Origin: Ectobacillus sp042610425
GTDB taxonomy: Bacteria; Bacillota; Bacilli; Bacillales; Bacillaceae_G
Reading direction: 5' to 3'
Length of the DNA stretch: 64,000 nt
Assembly (NCBI RefSeq): GCF_042610425.1
Contig: NZ_JBGJZM010000001.1
Coordinates: 992,001 to 1,056,000, forward strand
Position numbers and translations under genes: made by a program. Below the pieces are notes generated by a model that did no database searches, was not told the origin of the DNA, and saw only the letters and a list, made by a program, of their open reading frames with translations. Positions 44,977-53,190 of this stretch are shown here, piece by piece. The first letter of the stretch is position 1. Every line of letters begins with the position of its first letter.

Positions 44977-45846
44977 TTATTCCTTTAGTAGAAATGCTAT
45001 TTTATTGATAATATTTTCTAGCCTTTCTGAATGAGCATGATACATGTCTGCGGCATTTCTAGATTCTGTTTCAAGTGAAAACAATTCTAAATCTGCTTGA
45101 CATTTTTTTAAAGTCGCAAGAAGTAAGGGCTTTTCCTGGGATGATGGAACTTGAATCTTATCATCGTACACATCGACAGTTAACACACCAGTGCTGTCAA
45201 CTTGTCCAATAAAGACATTGTCTTGGGAAATGCCTATTTTTTTTAGTTCACTAAGAAGCCAATGTCGATTGTGACCACTAGCTGTTAGTGGTTCATCTAG
45301 TATTTTTCCATCCATAATAACAGTTTGTGGTTCTTTTTCAGTAGCTACTTGTAATCCTACCATGCTAGGGGTAAGAGGTTGGTTTTCTTTTTTTACGAGT
45401 ACATTTAACTCACCAGCCGCTTCAAGTACAGCAAATTCAACATCTGCTACGCGAAATACATCCTTTTTTCGAAGTAACTCCAGTAATTCGTCGCTGGTGT
45501 ATTTTTCTTTTTTTAAATTATCTTCAAGTATTTTCCCGTCTTTTATTACAACCGTAGCTTTTCCTTCCACGAAATCTCGTATCTTTTTATTTTTTAGTGC
45601 GAGTAGTCCTGCCAAGAATGGAATCATGGAAAATACAAGAATACTAAAGACTCCGTGTGTATAATTTTGTTCAAGCCCGGTTGATACTTCTGCAGCTATG
45701 TCACCAATTGTCATACCGCCAATATATTCAAAATAGGAAAGCTGTGATATTTGTCGTTTACCTAGAAGTTTTGTGATAAAGAATAGTATAGCTAATATAC
45801 TTAAGGATCGAACGATTACCATTAACCATTCTGGCATGAAAATCAA
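44977..45846 (-). CDS. DUF421 (YetF-like) membrane protein, last gene of the spoVA2mob-type operon (2Duf-like)
   Basis: 289 residues: three N-terminal helices, with LAILFFITKLLGKRQISQLS and FEYIGGMTIGDIAAEVST, the YetF/DUF421 hallmark, then two soluble DUF421 lobes and a C-terminal helical tail (MYHAHSERLENIINKIAFLL). In spoVA2mob operons the last gene encodes such a protein, called 2Duf, and strongly raises spore wet-heat resistance. Lies nine bases after the DUF1657 gene on the same strand. Confidence 0.88.
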   Translation of the reverse strand: MIFMPEWLMVIVRSLSILAILFFITKLLGKRQISQLSYFEYIGGMTIGDIAAEVSTGLEQNYTHGVFSILVFSMIPFLAGLLALKNKKIRDFVEGKATVVIKDGKILEDNLKKEKYTSDELLELLRKKDVFRVADVEFAVLEAAGELNVLVKKENQPLTPSMVGLQVATEKEPQTVIMDGKILDEPLTASGHNRHWLLSELKKIGISQDNVFIGQVDSTGVLTVDVYDDKIQVPSSQEKPLLLATLKKCQADLELFSLETESRNAADMYHAHSERLENIINKIAFLLKE

Positions 45847-45854
45847 TTCCTTTC

Positions 45855-46061
45855 TTACATTCCTTTATATTGTGGTTCTTCGTTTTCTAAATGGGATATT
45901 CTTTTTTGTAAATCGGAAATAACGTCGTCTAATTCCATCATGCATTCGTGAAACAGTTGCTTTGTATGGTTATCTACGGTATCTTGGGCTAATACACTTA
46001 AACTAGACTGTGCGCCTTTCACACTAGCTAAACATGATTTAACATTTGCTACGATTGTCAT
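45855..46061 (-). CDS. DUF1657 protein, second copy in the operon
   Basis: 68 residues, starting MTIVANVKSCLASVKGAQSS. Its end NEEPQYKG resembles that of the first-copy DUF1657 protein at 48512 (LEEPQYKS), and both have the helical DUF1657 body. The ATG at 46061 is chosen because AAGGAGA is upstream. Sits between spoVAE and the DUF421 gene; small helical, likely spore-membrane associated. Confidence 0.88.
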   Translation of the reverse strand: MTIVANVKSCLASVKGAQSSLSVLAQDTVDNHTKQLFHECMMELDDVISDLQKRISHLENEEPQYKGM

Positions 46062-46074
46062 CCAATTGCTCTCC

Positions 46075-46428
46075 TTATCCCTTTGGTTTAAAAAGTAGTG
46101 CTCCGATAAAGCCGAAAATAATTGCTGCAGAAATACCTGCACTCGTTACTTTAAACATTCCTGTTATAACTCCAACGAGACCGTGTTTTTCTCCCTCGGC
46201 CATGGCTCCGTGCACAAGAGCGTTTCCAAAGCTCGTAATGGGCACTGTAGCACCGGCACCAGCAAAATCAATAAGCGGTTCGTATAAATTAAAACCATCT
46301 AAAATCGCTCCTGTTACGACAAGTACAACCATCGTATGAGCAGGAGTTAACTTTGCAACGTCAAATAAAAGCTGACCGATTACGCAGATAAAACCTCCAA
46401 CAACGAATGCTGAGATAAACATGGCCAT
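46075..46428 (-). CDS. spoVAE: SpoVAE-type (SpoVAEb) spore germination channel component
   Basis: 117 residues, about four helices: MAMFISAFVVGGFICVIGQL, then MVVLVVTGAILDGF and ALVHGAMAEGEKHG. Part of the SpoVA complex that loads and releases calcium dipicolinate in spores. Start overlaps the spoVAD stop by one base (TAATG) and follows GGAGGTG. Related in sequence to SpoVAC, both carrying FVVGGFICVIGQ. Confidence 0.9.
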   Translation of the reverse strand: MAMFISAFVVGGFICVIGQLLFDVAKLTPAHTMVVLVVTGAILDGFNLYEPLIDFAGAGATVPITSFGNALVHGAMAEGEKHGLVGVITGMFKVTSAGISAAIIFGFIGALLFKPKG

Positions 46429-47441
46429 TAGTGAACACCTCCATATTCTATGGATACAGCGTGCGCGATACATGGTATTGTTTCCTTCTGTTGGAATGAT
46501 AAAGGTGAAAGCAAAGCTCCTGTAGCTACAACTAACATTTTTTTGAATTCTCCATTTTTCATTCGATTTAATAAATGACCATATACAACGGTAGCGGAGC
46601 ATCCAGGTCCACTTGCCCCCGAAAAAACAGGTTGATCTTTGCTATAAATCAGTAATCCACAATCTTGAAATTGTTCATCGTTTATAGAATGTCCATGTTT
46701 GCGGAGTAAATGAAGAGCAATTTCTCTTCCGATTTTCCCTAAATCACCTGTTACAATTAAATCATAGTAAGCTGCATCAATTTGTCGGTCACGTAAATGA
46801 GCCTCAATTGTGTCAACAGCAGCAGGTGCCATTGCCCCCCCCATATTAAAAGGATCACTTAATCCCATATCTACAACTTTACCTATGGTAGCAGATGTGA
46901 CAAAGGGACCGTCCCCTTGAGCGCAAAGCAGGGCAACTCCTGCTCCTGTAACTGTCCACTGGGCAGTAGGAGGTTTTTGTCCTCCGTATTCTGTTGGATA
47001 GCGAAACTGTTTTTCAACAGCTGCGTTATGACTGGAAGCTCCGGTTAATACATAATTAGCACATTTACTATTAATAATGAGAGCAGCTAAAGATAGACCT
47101 TCCATTGAGGTGGAACAAGCACCGAACAAACCTAAGTAGGGAATTCCAAGTAGACGACTTGCAAAGCTTGTAGGGGTTATTTGATTTATTAAATCCCCAC
47201 CTAATAAAAACTGTACATCCTGCGTTCGAAGCTTTGCTTTTTCAGTTGCACGTTTGCAAGCTTCCTCAAATAGAACGCGATGCGCTTTTTCATAGGAATC
47301 TTGTCCAAGCCATAAATCCCCATGCAACGAATCAAAATCTTCAGCAATTGCTCCATTTGCTTCAAATGGTCCGCCAGTTACTCCGGTTGAGAGGATAGTA
47401 GGTGTATGCTCAAATCTCCAAGTTTGATGACCTTCTTGCAT
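46428..47441 (-). CDS. spoVAD: SpoVAD, dipicolinic acid-binding protein
   Basis: 337 residues, thiolase-like fold; binds dipicolinic acid in the forespore. Visible features: GACSTSMEGLSLAALI, GASSHNAAVEKQFRYPTEYG, and the C-terminal SGASGPGCSATVVYGHLLNR. Cys in the GACST position is the thiolase-type residue. Start is directly after the spoVAC stop, with GGGGAGG before it. Confidence 0.94.
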   Translation of the reverse strand: MQEGHQTWRFEHTPTILSTGVTGGPFEANGAIAEDFDSLHGDLWLGQDSYEKAHRVLFEEACKRATEKAKLRTQDVQFLLGGDLINQITPTSFASRLLGIPYLGLFGACSTSMEGLSLAALIINSKCANYVLTGASSHNAAVEKQFRYPTEYGGQKPPTAQWTVTGAGVALLCAQGDGPFVTSATIGKVVDMGLSDPFNMGGAMAPAAVDTIEAHLRDRQIDAAYYDLIVTGDLGKIGREIALHLLRKHGHSINDEQFQDCGLLIYSKDQPVFSGASGPGCSATVVYGHLLNRMKNGEFKKMLVVATGALLSPLSFQQKETIPCIAHAVSIEYGGVH

Positions 47442-47918
47442 TTAAAATCCTCCCCAGTGAATGAGTATCGTTTTAATAATAGCAATTACAAATGCGGAAA
47501 AGACGCCAAATAATATGACAGAACCGGCCATTTTAAACATATTTCCGCCTACTCCCAACACAAACCCCTCAGTCCGATGTTCGATACAAGCAGAGATAAC
47601 AGAATTACCAAATCCTGTTACAGGAACAGCAGTACCTGCACCCCCAAACTGCGCAATGCGGTCGTACACACCGAAACCAGTTAATAGCATCGATATAAAA
47701 ATAAGAGTCGCTACAGTTGGATTGCCCGCGGATCGTTCTGTAAAGTCAAAGTAGGTTGTATAAAAAAGGGAAATAAACTGACCAATGATACAGATGAATC
47801 CTCCAACAAAAAAAGCTTTTACACAGTTTTTAATAATAGGTCGTTTTGTTTCATGCGTCTTTGCGAGCGTTTGATATTCCTGCTGTACAGGTGTCATATT
47901 TTTTTGCTTACTAGACAT
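47442..47918 (-). CDS. spoVAC: SpoVAC, mechanosensitive channel component of spores
   Basis: 158 residues with about four helices: KAFFVGGFICIIGQFISLFY, LIFISMLLTGFGVYDRIAQF, GAGTAVPVTGFGNSVISACI and the C-terminal helix. In Bacillus SpoVAC is a channel that releases calcium dipicolinate during germination. Third gene in the operon after the YhcN-like lipoprotein, 28 bases apart. Confidence 0.93.
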   Translation of the reverse strand: MSSKQKNMTPVQQEYQTLAKTHETKRPIIKNCVKAFFVGGFICIIGQFISLFYTTYFDFTERSAGNPTVATLIFISMLLTGFGVYDRIAQFGGAGTAVPVTGFGNSVISACIEHRTEGFVLGVGGNMFKMAGSVILFGVFSAFVIAIIKTILIHWGGF

Positions 47919-47946
47919 ACGACGTCATCCTTTCCATATGGATTCT

Positions 47947-48402
47947 TTATGTATCAGAATTCATTTCTGAGTGGATTATTTTCCCTTCTTTTACAATGGT
48001 TGCAGCATCAATTTCTTTTTTATTTATTTCACTTTGTAGCTGTTCGACTAGCTTATAAATTTTACCGTCTAAGCTAACGTGATAGTTATAAGAAGGCAAA
48101 GTTTCCTGGAGCTTATTTGAAATTTCCTTACGTAACGCCTTTAATTGGAATCGTTTATATTGAGCAGGCTTTGCTGCTACATAAAGATCATTTCCTGCAT
48201 TTACAGCTTTTACGGACACTATTCCTTCTAATGTAGAGATTTTATCCTGTGCTTGAACGGCAGGAGATTGATTTTCTACCATACTTACATTTTGCGTTTG
48301 TACGTTTTGTTTTGCTGTTTTGGTTTCTGGCAGCTTTGTACATCCAACTAAGCTGATTTGCATAAATAGGAAAGCCAAGCAATAGAGCATTATTTTTGGC
48401 AT
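47947..48402 (-). CDS. YhcN/YlaJ-family sporulation lipoprotein
   Basis: 151 residues with lipobox ISLVGC (Cys21). The body matches YhcN/YlaJ: ALRKEISNKLQETLPSYNYH and VSLDGKIYKLVEQLQSEIN. In spoVA2mob operons the second gene encodes such a lipoprotein. An intrinsic terminator hairpin lies between it and the DUF1657 gene upstream. Confidence 0.88.
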   Translation of the reverse strand: MPKIMLYCLAFLFMQISLVGCTKLPETKTAKQNVQTQNVSMVENQSPAVQAQDKISTLEGIVSVKAVNAGNDLYVAAKPAQYKRFQLKALRKEISNKLQETLPSYNYHVSLDGKIYKLVEQLQSEINKKEIDAATIVKEGKIIHSEMNSDT

Positions 48403-48447
48403 ACTATCATTCCATTTCGTAATAAAGTAAGCAATGCTTTGGTTTGG

Positions 48448-48478
48448 AAAAAAGGATGATTGAAAATCACCCTTTTTT
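48448..48478. terminator. Internal hairpin-terminator within the spoVA2mob-type operon
   Basis: AAAAAAGGATGATT (48448-48461), loop GAA, AATCACCCTTTTTT (48465-48478), one mismatch or wobble. On the - strand it ends in a U run right after the DUF1657 gene. It may reduce expression of the distal genes. Confidence 0.75.
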
Positions 48479-48511
48479 CTCTTTTTTCGTTTATTGATGA
48501 AACGAGCGATA

Positions 48512-48715
48512 TTATGACTTATATTGCGGTTCTTCTAGTTCTACTTCTTGCATTCGTGGTGCCAGGGTGTCAATGATCGTTTGCGCTTGCTTGGCAGCAC
48601 TTTGATAGGTTTGTTTTGCTTGTTGATTATCAGTTGCTATTGCAAATCCTTCCAAACTTGCTTGCGCACTTTTTAAACCAGAAATGGTTTGCTTTAATTG
48701 ATTAATTACAGTCAT
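48512..48715 (-). CDS. DUF1657 protein, first gene of the spoVA2mob-type operon
   Basis: 67 residues starting MTVINQLKQTISGLKSAQAS, ending VELEEPQYKS. Helical, DUF1657. AGGAGGAAAC precedes the ATG. In heat-resistant B. subtilis strains the mobile spoVA2 operon has exactly the order DUF1657, YhcN-like, spoVAC, spoVAD, spoVAE, DUF1657, DUF421, which is the order here. Confidence 0.9.
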   Translation of the reverse strand: MTVINQLKQTISGLKSAQASLEGFAIATDNQQAKQTYQSAAKQAQTIIDTLAPRMQEVELEEPQYKS

Positions 48716-48776
48716 ATGTCGTTTCCTCCTATGAAATGAAAGTCAAATATAGATTGCTCTTTTTAAGCCAAAAGTA

Positions 48777-48806
48777 TAGTTTCCAAATATTACAACATAT
48801 GTATCA
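48777..48806 (-). promoter_or_regulatory. Possible sigma-G-type promoter of the spoVA2mob-type operon
   Basis: On the - strand TGATAC (48806-48801), 17 bases, GAAACTA (48783-48777), against the sigma-G consensus TGAATA / CATACTA: partial matches. Expected because spoVA operons are forespore expressed; weak by sequence. Confidence 0.4.
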
Positions 48807-48980
48807 CTTGTCTTTTGATCATAAAAAAGCATTCATTGTCGCATTAGTCAAACACACAAATTAGATTGTCAGTTTTGTCCTTTTACTGTGGTAGAAGCTA
48901 AATGCCTATGCCCTTTGAAGTTGCCATGCATACTGTGAAAATGAATACAGCACGAAAACAATAAAAGGAGGTTAACAAAC

Positions 48981-49346
48981 ATGATTGATGAGCGTCGTCC
49001 TATTGGAGGATTTGGAGGACACCATTTTGGAGGATTCGGCCGTCCGGGTTTTGGATTTGGAGGATTCGGTCGTCCAGGTTTTGGATTTGGAGGCTTTGGT
49101 CGCCCAGGTTTTGGATTTGGAGGCTTTGGCCGTCCGGGCTTTGGATTTGGAGGGTTTGGTCGTCCAGGCTTTGGATTTGGAGGTTTTGGATTCCCATTTA
49201 TTGCAGGATTAACAGCAGGTGCATTATTAACACCAGGATATGGATATGGCTATCCGTATCCGGCACCATACCCATATCCAGTACCTTATCCGGCGCCGTA
49301 TTACGGAGACTATGGCTATCCGTATGGTCAGGTAATCACATATTAG
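48981..49346 (+). CDS. Gly/Phe-rich repeat protein
   Basis: 121 residues: short head MIDERRPIGGFGGHHFGG, then five copies of a ten-residue unit ending FGRPGFGFGG, then a hydrophobic segment FPFIAGLTAGALLTPGYGYG and a Tyr/Pro-rich tail. AAAAGGAGG precedes the ATG. It lies beside the spoVA2mob-type operon on the other strand. Possibly a spore-surface or matrix protein; no function known. The low complexity makes database assignment unreliable. Confidence 0.8.
   Translation: MIDERRPIGGFGGHHFGGFGRPGFGFGGFGRPGFGFGGFGRPGFGFGGFGRPGFGFGGFGRPGFGFGGFGFPFIAGLTAGALLTPGYGYGYPYPAPYPYPVPYPAPYYGDYGYPYGQVITY
49029..49178 (+). repeat. Five tandem 30-base repeats encoding the Gly/Phe units
   Basis: Unit starting GGAGGATTCGGCCGTCCGGG, with codon-position differences between copies. 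Likely to vary in number between strains by slippage. Confidence 0.85.
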
Positions 49347-49394
49347 TAAAGTGTGTAAATTCTTGATGAATGTAACAGCAATTAAAAACTATGC

Positions 49395-49428
49395 AAGAAC
49401 GCTACTTTTTTAAGCAGGTAGCGTTCTT
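49395..49428 (+). terminator. Intrinsic terminator after the repeat protein gene
   Basis: AAGAACGCTAC pairs with GTAGCGTTCTT around a 12-base loop containing a T run; the tail is ATTTG, only modest. Confidence 0.75.
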
Positions 49429-49524
49429 ATTTGCCCTAGGACCAAGTTTTTTCAAATTACTCATTATAAGAATTTCATGATATAGTTAGAAACGTAAAAA
49501 TAAGAATAAAGGAAGTACATTCTA

Positions 49525-50130
49525 ATGTTACAAACGACTATAAAAGATATAGAATTGAAATTTGATACAAATAATGGATTATTTTCTCCAAAGCATATTG
49601 ATAAGGGGACATTATCCATGTTGTCTGTTATTGATTTTAATGAAAATGATAAAGTATGTGATCTCGGTTGTGGTTATGGGGTCGTTGGGATTTTAGCAGC
49701 AAAACAAATCGGTGCAAGTCATGTAACGATGGTTGATAATGATAAAGAAGCCGTTTTGGTTGCCAAGCAAAATGCTATATTAAATAATGTTCCTGAAATA
49801 GATGTTGAAGTAAGTGATGGATTCTCAAATGTACAAGAAACAGGTTTTACAAAAATTATTTCCCATCCTCCTTATCATGCTGATTTTTCAGTCCCTAAAG
49901 CATTTATTGAAAAAGGGTTTAATCGGCTATGTAAAGACGGTGCTCTATACATGGTTACGAAAAGAAAGGACTGGTATAAAAATAAACTAACTGCCATTTT
50001 TGGCGGTGTGAAAATATGGGAAGTCGATGGATATTATGTGTTTCTTGCGATTAAGAAAAGAGATTCGTATGCAAACATCAAAAAGAAAAAAGAAAAAACA
50101 CCTCCTAAAAATATTCGAAAACATAAATAA
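49525..50130 (+). CDS. RsmC-like small-domain methyltransferase
   Basis: 201 residues. SAM motif I VCDLGCGYGVVGILAAK, motif IV position SHPPYH (canonical NPPF/Y), GFNRLCKDGALYMVTKRKDW, ending in a lysine-rich tail (KKKKEKTPPKNIRKHK). It resembles the catalytic half of RsmC, which methylates 16S rRNA G1207. The basic tail suggests RNA binding. Start ATG 49525 follows AAAGGAAG. Confidence 0.85.
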   Translation: MLQTTIKDIELKFDTNNGLFSPKHIDKGTLSMLSVIDFNENDKVCDLGCGYGVVGILAAKQIGASHVTMVDNDKEAVLVAKQNAILNNVPEIDVEVSDGFSNVQETGFTKIISHPPYHADFSVPKAFIEKGFNRLCKDGALYMVTKRKDWYKNKLTAIFGGVKIWEVDGYYVFLAIKKRDSYANIKKKKEKTPPKNIRKHK

Positions 50131-50308
50131 TTATTAATTCCATGGTAAATATTTTAGTCTAAGTGGGATACAATGCTCGTAAAAGTCAAGGTTGGTTCAA
50201 TTCATCCTTTGGGTTTATGAACAAACCTCTGAGACAAATTTCACTTGATCTTTCATGTACAATATTAATATTATTTTTGAATGAATCATCAAAATAACTA
50301 TTATCAAG

Positions 50309-50336
50309 TTGACAAATAGGAATTGTATGATATTAT
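50309..50336 (+). promoter_or_regulatory. Sigma-A promoter of the sulfate transporter operon
   Basis: TTGACA (50309-50314), 16-base spacer, TATTAT (50331-50336), about 43 bases before the conserved leader element. Confidence 0.8.
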
Positions 50337-50378
50337 TAATTTAATTTTCATCGAAAAAAACACAATTATATACATAAG

Positions 50379-50430
50379 CTGATCAGATAACTGAAGGCGC
50401 ATAATGTTCCAATTTGGAACCATTGTGTGC
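50379..50430 (+). promoter_or_regulatory. Conserved 22-base leader element and terminator, copy B
   Basis: Element at 50379-50400: CTGATCAG, loop ATAA, CTGAAGGCGC. The TCAG/CTGA hairpin abuts a long terminator, GCGCATAATG and TTCC pairing with GGAAC and CATTGTGTGC (50397-50430), then TTTTTTTA. The sulfate-type operon begins 35 bases downstream. Confidence 0.75.
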
Positions 50431-50464
50431 TTTTTTTATATTACGAGTTAATTGGAGTGTTGAT

Positions 50465-51271
50465 ATGAATTTAAATAGTTATCGTACGGCGGTACGGTCG
50501 ATTCTTATTAGTTATCTTTTCGTCCTTGTCGCATTGCCAATAGCAGCTGTTTATGTGAAAGGTTTTTCTTTAGGCTGGGAGCCTTTTTGGAAAGAAATTT
50601 CCGGTGTCATTGCCTGGAAAGCGATTCTATTAACCTTTAAGCTTAGTATTTTAACCACCTTGATTCAGGCGGTTATCGGAACCTTTATCGCATTTGTTTT
50701 AGTTCGTTATCGTTTTATTGGGCGCAGATTGCTAAACAGCTTGGTTGATCTTCCCTTTTCCTTGCCTACAGCAGTTTCAGGTTTAATGCTACTGACACTG
50801 TTAGGTCCGCAAAGCCCAATTGGAAAATGGCTCAATTCCACCGGCATCAATCTGCTTTACAATCAATCCTCAATTGTTATCGGCATGGTTTTTATTACGT
50901 TTCCATTTGTAATTCGAACCGTACAGCCGATGATCGAGCAGTTCGATCCGTTTGAAGAAGAGGCAAGTTTTACGCTGGGAGCAGGCAAAGTGTTTACTTT
51001 TTTTCACGTACTGCTTCCTTCCATTGTTCCTGGTATTATAGCTGGAAGTATGTTGTCCTTTTCCAGGGCATTGGCAGAATTCGGTGCTATCTCGCTTATT
51101 TCTGGTAACATTCCGGGAAAAACACAGGTTGCTTCAGTGTACATTTATGGTGAGATTGAAAACTATAACATTCAGGGCGCGGCCGCTGTTTCTATTGTGC
51201 TGATAACCATTTCTTTAGTCGTCTTATGGCTGGTCAATGTATTTCAAAAAAGGAGGGGCACGAAAGCATGA
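50465..51271 (+). CDS. cysT: Sulfate ABC transporter permease CysT-like
   Basis: 268 residues, six helices. Family signatures: LVDLPFSLPTAVSGLMLLTL, and EEASFTLGAGKVFTFFHVLL (the EAA loop), followed by FSRALAEFGAISLISGNIPG, the CysT/ModB identity. Forms a heterodimer with the next gene product. ATG 50465 follows TTGGAGTG; its stop overlaps the next start (ATGA). Base composition is visibly more GC-rich than the flanking genes. Confidence 0.92.
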   Translation: MNLNSYRTAVRSILISYLFVLVALPIAAVYVKGFSLGWEPFWKEISGVIAWKAILLTFKLSILTTLIQAVIGTFIAFVLVRYRFIGRRLLNSLVDLPFSLPTAVSGLMLLTLLGPQSPIGKWLNSTGINLLYNQSSIVIGMVFITFPFVIRTVQPMIEQFDPFEEEASFTLGAGKVFTFFHVLLPSIVPGIIAGSMLSFSRALAEFGAISLISGNIPGKTQVASVYIYGEIENYNIQGAAAVSIVLITISLVVLWLVNVFQKRRGTKA

Positions 51272-52065
51272 GAAGAATTTTTATTGCTATCACTGTATTT
51301 TTGTTTGTTCTGATTCTCATTCTGCCTTTTTCCAGTATTGTATTTGGGGCTTTTTCAACAGGGTTCGGTCCGTTTTTCGAAGCTTTGAAGCGTCCGGAAG
51401 CTATTCATGCCTTAACAGTAAGTCTGATTATCGTAATTATAGTCACATTTCTGAATACCGTAATTGGCATTTTGCTTTCACTAGAAATTGTGCGCGGTAC
51501 CTGGATATCAAAATGGCTTCGTCCCTTGGTCAATACCATCATCGATTTACCGTTTGCCGTTTCTCCCGTAATCGGTGGCTTGATGATTATCCTGCTTTTT
51601 GGACCAAATACGCTGTTAGGTGCTTTTTTTGAAAACTCCGGAATGAAAATCGTTTATGCACTTCCCGGTATGGTAATGGCAACGGTTTTTGTCACATTCC
51701 CGCTGATGATTCGCGAGATTGTTCCCGTTCTATCGGAACTTGGAGTGACTTCCGAAGAAGCTTCTGCTACTTTGGGTGCCAGTCCAATCCGTACCTTTTT
51801 TCGTGTAACTTGGCCTTCCATTCGCTGGGCAGTATATTATGGGCTGGTGCTTACGGTTGCAAGATCAGTCGGTGAATTTGGTGCCGTGCTCGTCGTGTCA
51901 GGTAATATCATCAATCAGACACAAACAGCAACCACGTTGGTTTATCAAGACTCCGTCGATTTTCATACGGTTGCAGCTAACAGTGTCGCACTGCTGCTCG
52001 GACTCTTTTCCGTCACGGTCCTTCTGTTTTTGGAATGGATGAAAAAAAGAAAGGAAGTTGAATGA
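51268..52065 (+). CDS. cysW: Sulfate ABC transporter permease CysW-like
   Basis: 265 residues, six helices. Signatures: IDLPFAVSPVIGGLMIILLF, EEASATLGASPIRTFFRVTW and ARSVGEFGAVLVVSGN, the CysW pattern. Translationally coupled to cysT on one side and to cysA on the other by ATGA overlaps. Confidence 0.92.
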   Translation: MRRIFIAITVFLFVLILILPFSSIVFGAFSTGFGPFFEALKRPEAIHALTVSLIIVIIVTFLNTVIGILLSLEIVRGTWISKWLRPLVNTIIDLPFAVSPVIGGLMIILLFGPNTLLGAFFENSGMKIVYALPGMVMATVFVTFPLMIREIVPVLSELGVTSEEASATLGASPIRTFFRVTWPSIRWAVYYGLVLTVARSVGEFGAVLVVSGNIINQTQTATTLVYQDSVDFHTVAANSVALLLGLFSVTVLLFLEWMKKRKEVE

Positions 52066-53159
52066 ATCTTATGGACATTGAAGTGAAAGAGTTAGAAAAA
52101 CATTTCGGGGAGTTTCAAGCGATACATAAAGCCAGTTTTCGGATTCAAAAAGGACATCTGGTCGGACTATTGGGTCCAAGTGGAGGTGGCAAGACTTCCA
52201 TTTTACGTATGCTCGCCGGTCTAGAGCAACCGAATTCCGGTGAAATCTTTTTTAATGGCAAGCTAGCCAATTCATTATCCGTACAAGAACGCGGGATTGG
52301 ATTTGTCTTTCAAAACTACGCCTTGTTCAAGCATATGACAGTCTTTGAAAATATAGCGTATGGGCTGAAGGTAAAAAAGCAGAGAGGTAGTGTAATTAAG
52401 GAACGCATTTTCTATCTTCTCAAACTGATGGGACTGGAAGGTACCGAAAACAAATACCCGGACCAACTTTCAGGCGGGCAACGACAACGTGTTGCCTTTG
52501 CACGTGCGCTTGCACCAGAACCAAAACTGCTACTACTCGACGAACCGTTTGCCGCAATAGACGCGAAAATTCGTAAGGAGCTACGTCTGTGGCTACGTAA
52601 TTTGATTAGTGAATTCGGTATCACTACGATTTTTGTGACACATGATCAAGACGAAGCAATCGAGGTTGCGGATCAAATTATTATCGTCCAAAAAGGAACA
52701 ATTGAGCAGCAGGGCACACCTTGGGAAATATACAATAAGCCGGCTTCGGCATTCGTCGCATCTTTTATCGGCGAATCAAATAAGCTTGATGTTCCAATAT
52801 TACTTCAAGGTTTTCAAGAATTGTTAGACTATCAGAATGGTGATCAATGGAAATCAGGTGTTCAAGTACTGATTCGTCCGGAAGCGATTGAGGTCCTCCC
52901 GGAAAACACATCGTATCTTGCTAGTGCCATGGAGGCAGGCACTGTCACGCATGTGCACTTTCGCGGTGATTCCTGGTATCTGGAAATCAAGCTTGCAAAT
53001 GACACTAGGTTATTTGCCTTCCAAGCAATCAATCAAAAGGTGTTCCAGCCAGGAGACAAGATTAATATTTTAATTCATCAGCTCTCAGTGTTTACACCTA
53101 TAGAAACCCGTGTGTTGGAAAATCGATCCAAAATTGATCCAATGCCTGTTTTCATATAA
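52062..53159 (+). CDS. cysA: Sulfate ABC transporter ATPase CysA-like
   Basis: 365 residues. Walker A GPSGGGKTS, signature LSGGQRQRVAFARALAPEPK, Walker B LLLLDEPFAAID, then FVTHDQDEAIEVADQIIIV; the C-terminal part (about 240-365) is the TOBE-type regulatory domain of this family. Starts at ATG 52062 or 52071. Sulfate and thiosulfate are the usual substrates. Confidence 0.92.
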   Translation: MNLMDIEVKELEKHFGEFQAIHKASFRIQKGHLVGLLGPSGGGKTSILRMLAGLEQPNSGEIFFNGKLANSLSVQERGIGFVFQNYALFKHMTVFENIAYGLKVKKQRGSVIKERIFYLLKLMGLEGTENKYPDQLSGGQRQRVAFARALAPEPKLLLLDEPFAAIDAKIRKELRLWLRNLISEFGITTIFVTHDQDEAIEVADQIIIVQKGTIEQQGTPWEIYNKPASAFVASFIGESNKLDVPILLQGFQELLDYQNGDQWKSGVQVLIRPEAIEVLPENTSYLASAMEAGTVTHVHFRGDSWYLEIKLANDTRLFAFQAINQKVFQPGDKINILIHQLSVFTPIETRVLENRSKIDPMPVFI

Positions 53160-53190
53160 GCAATCATTTATTTATAAGGAGATGAAATGT

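Noticed and set aside
46046..46339. 97-codon + strand open frame over spoVAE
   Set aside because: Shadow on the opposite strand of spoVAE, which has coupling, ribosome binding site and family match.
49029..49178. Regular 30-base repeats suggesting a CRISPR array
   Set aside because: They are directly tandem with no spacers, differ at codon third positions and lie inside an open frame with a good ribosome binding site.
49000..49197. Open frames antisense and out of frame within the Gly/Phe repeat gene
   Set aside because: By-products of the 30-base repeats, which stay open in several frames.
50379..50400. Resemblance of the leader element to the 3' half of the thi-box (TPP riboswitch)
   Set aside because: The similarity is limited to about a dozen bases; the rest of the TPP aptamer is absent and there is no room for it after the promoter.
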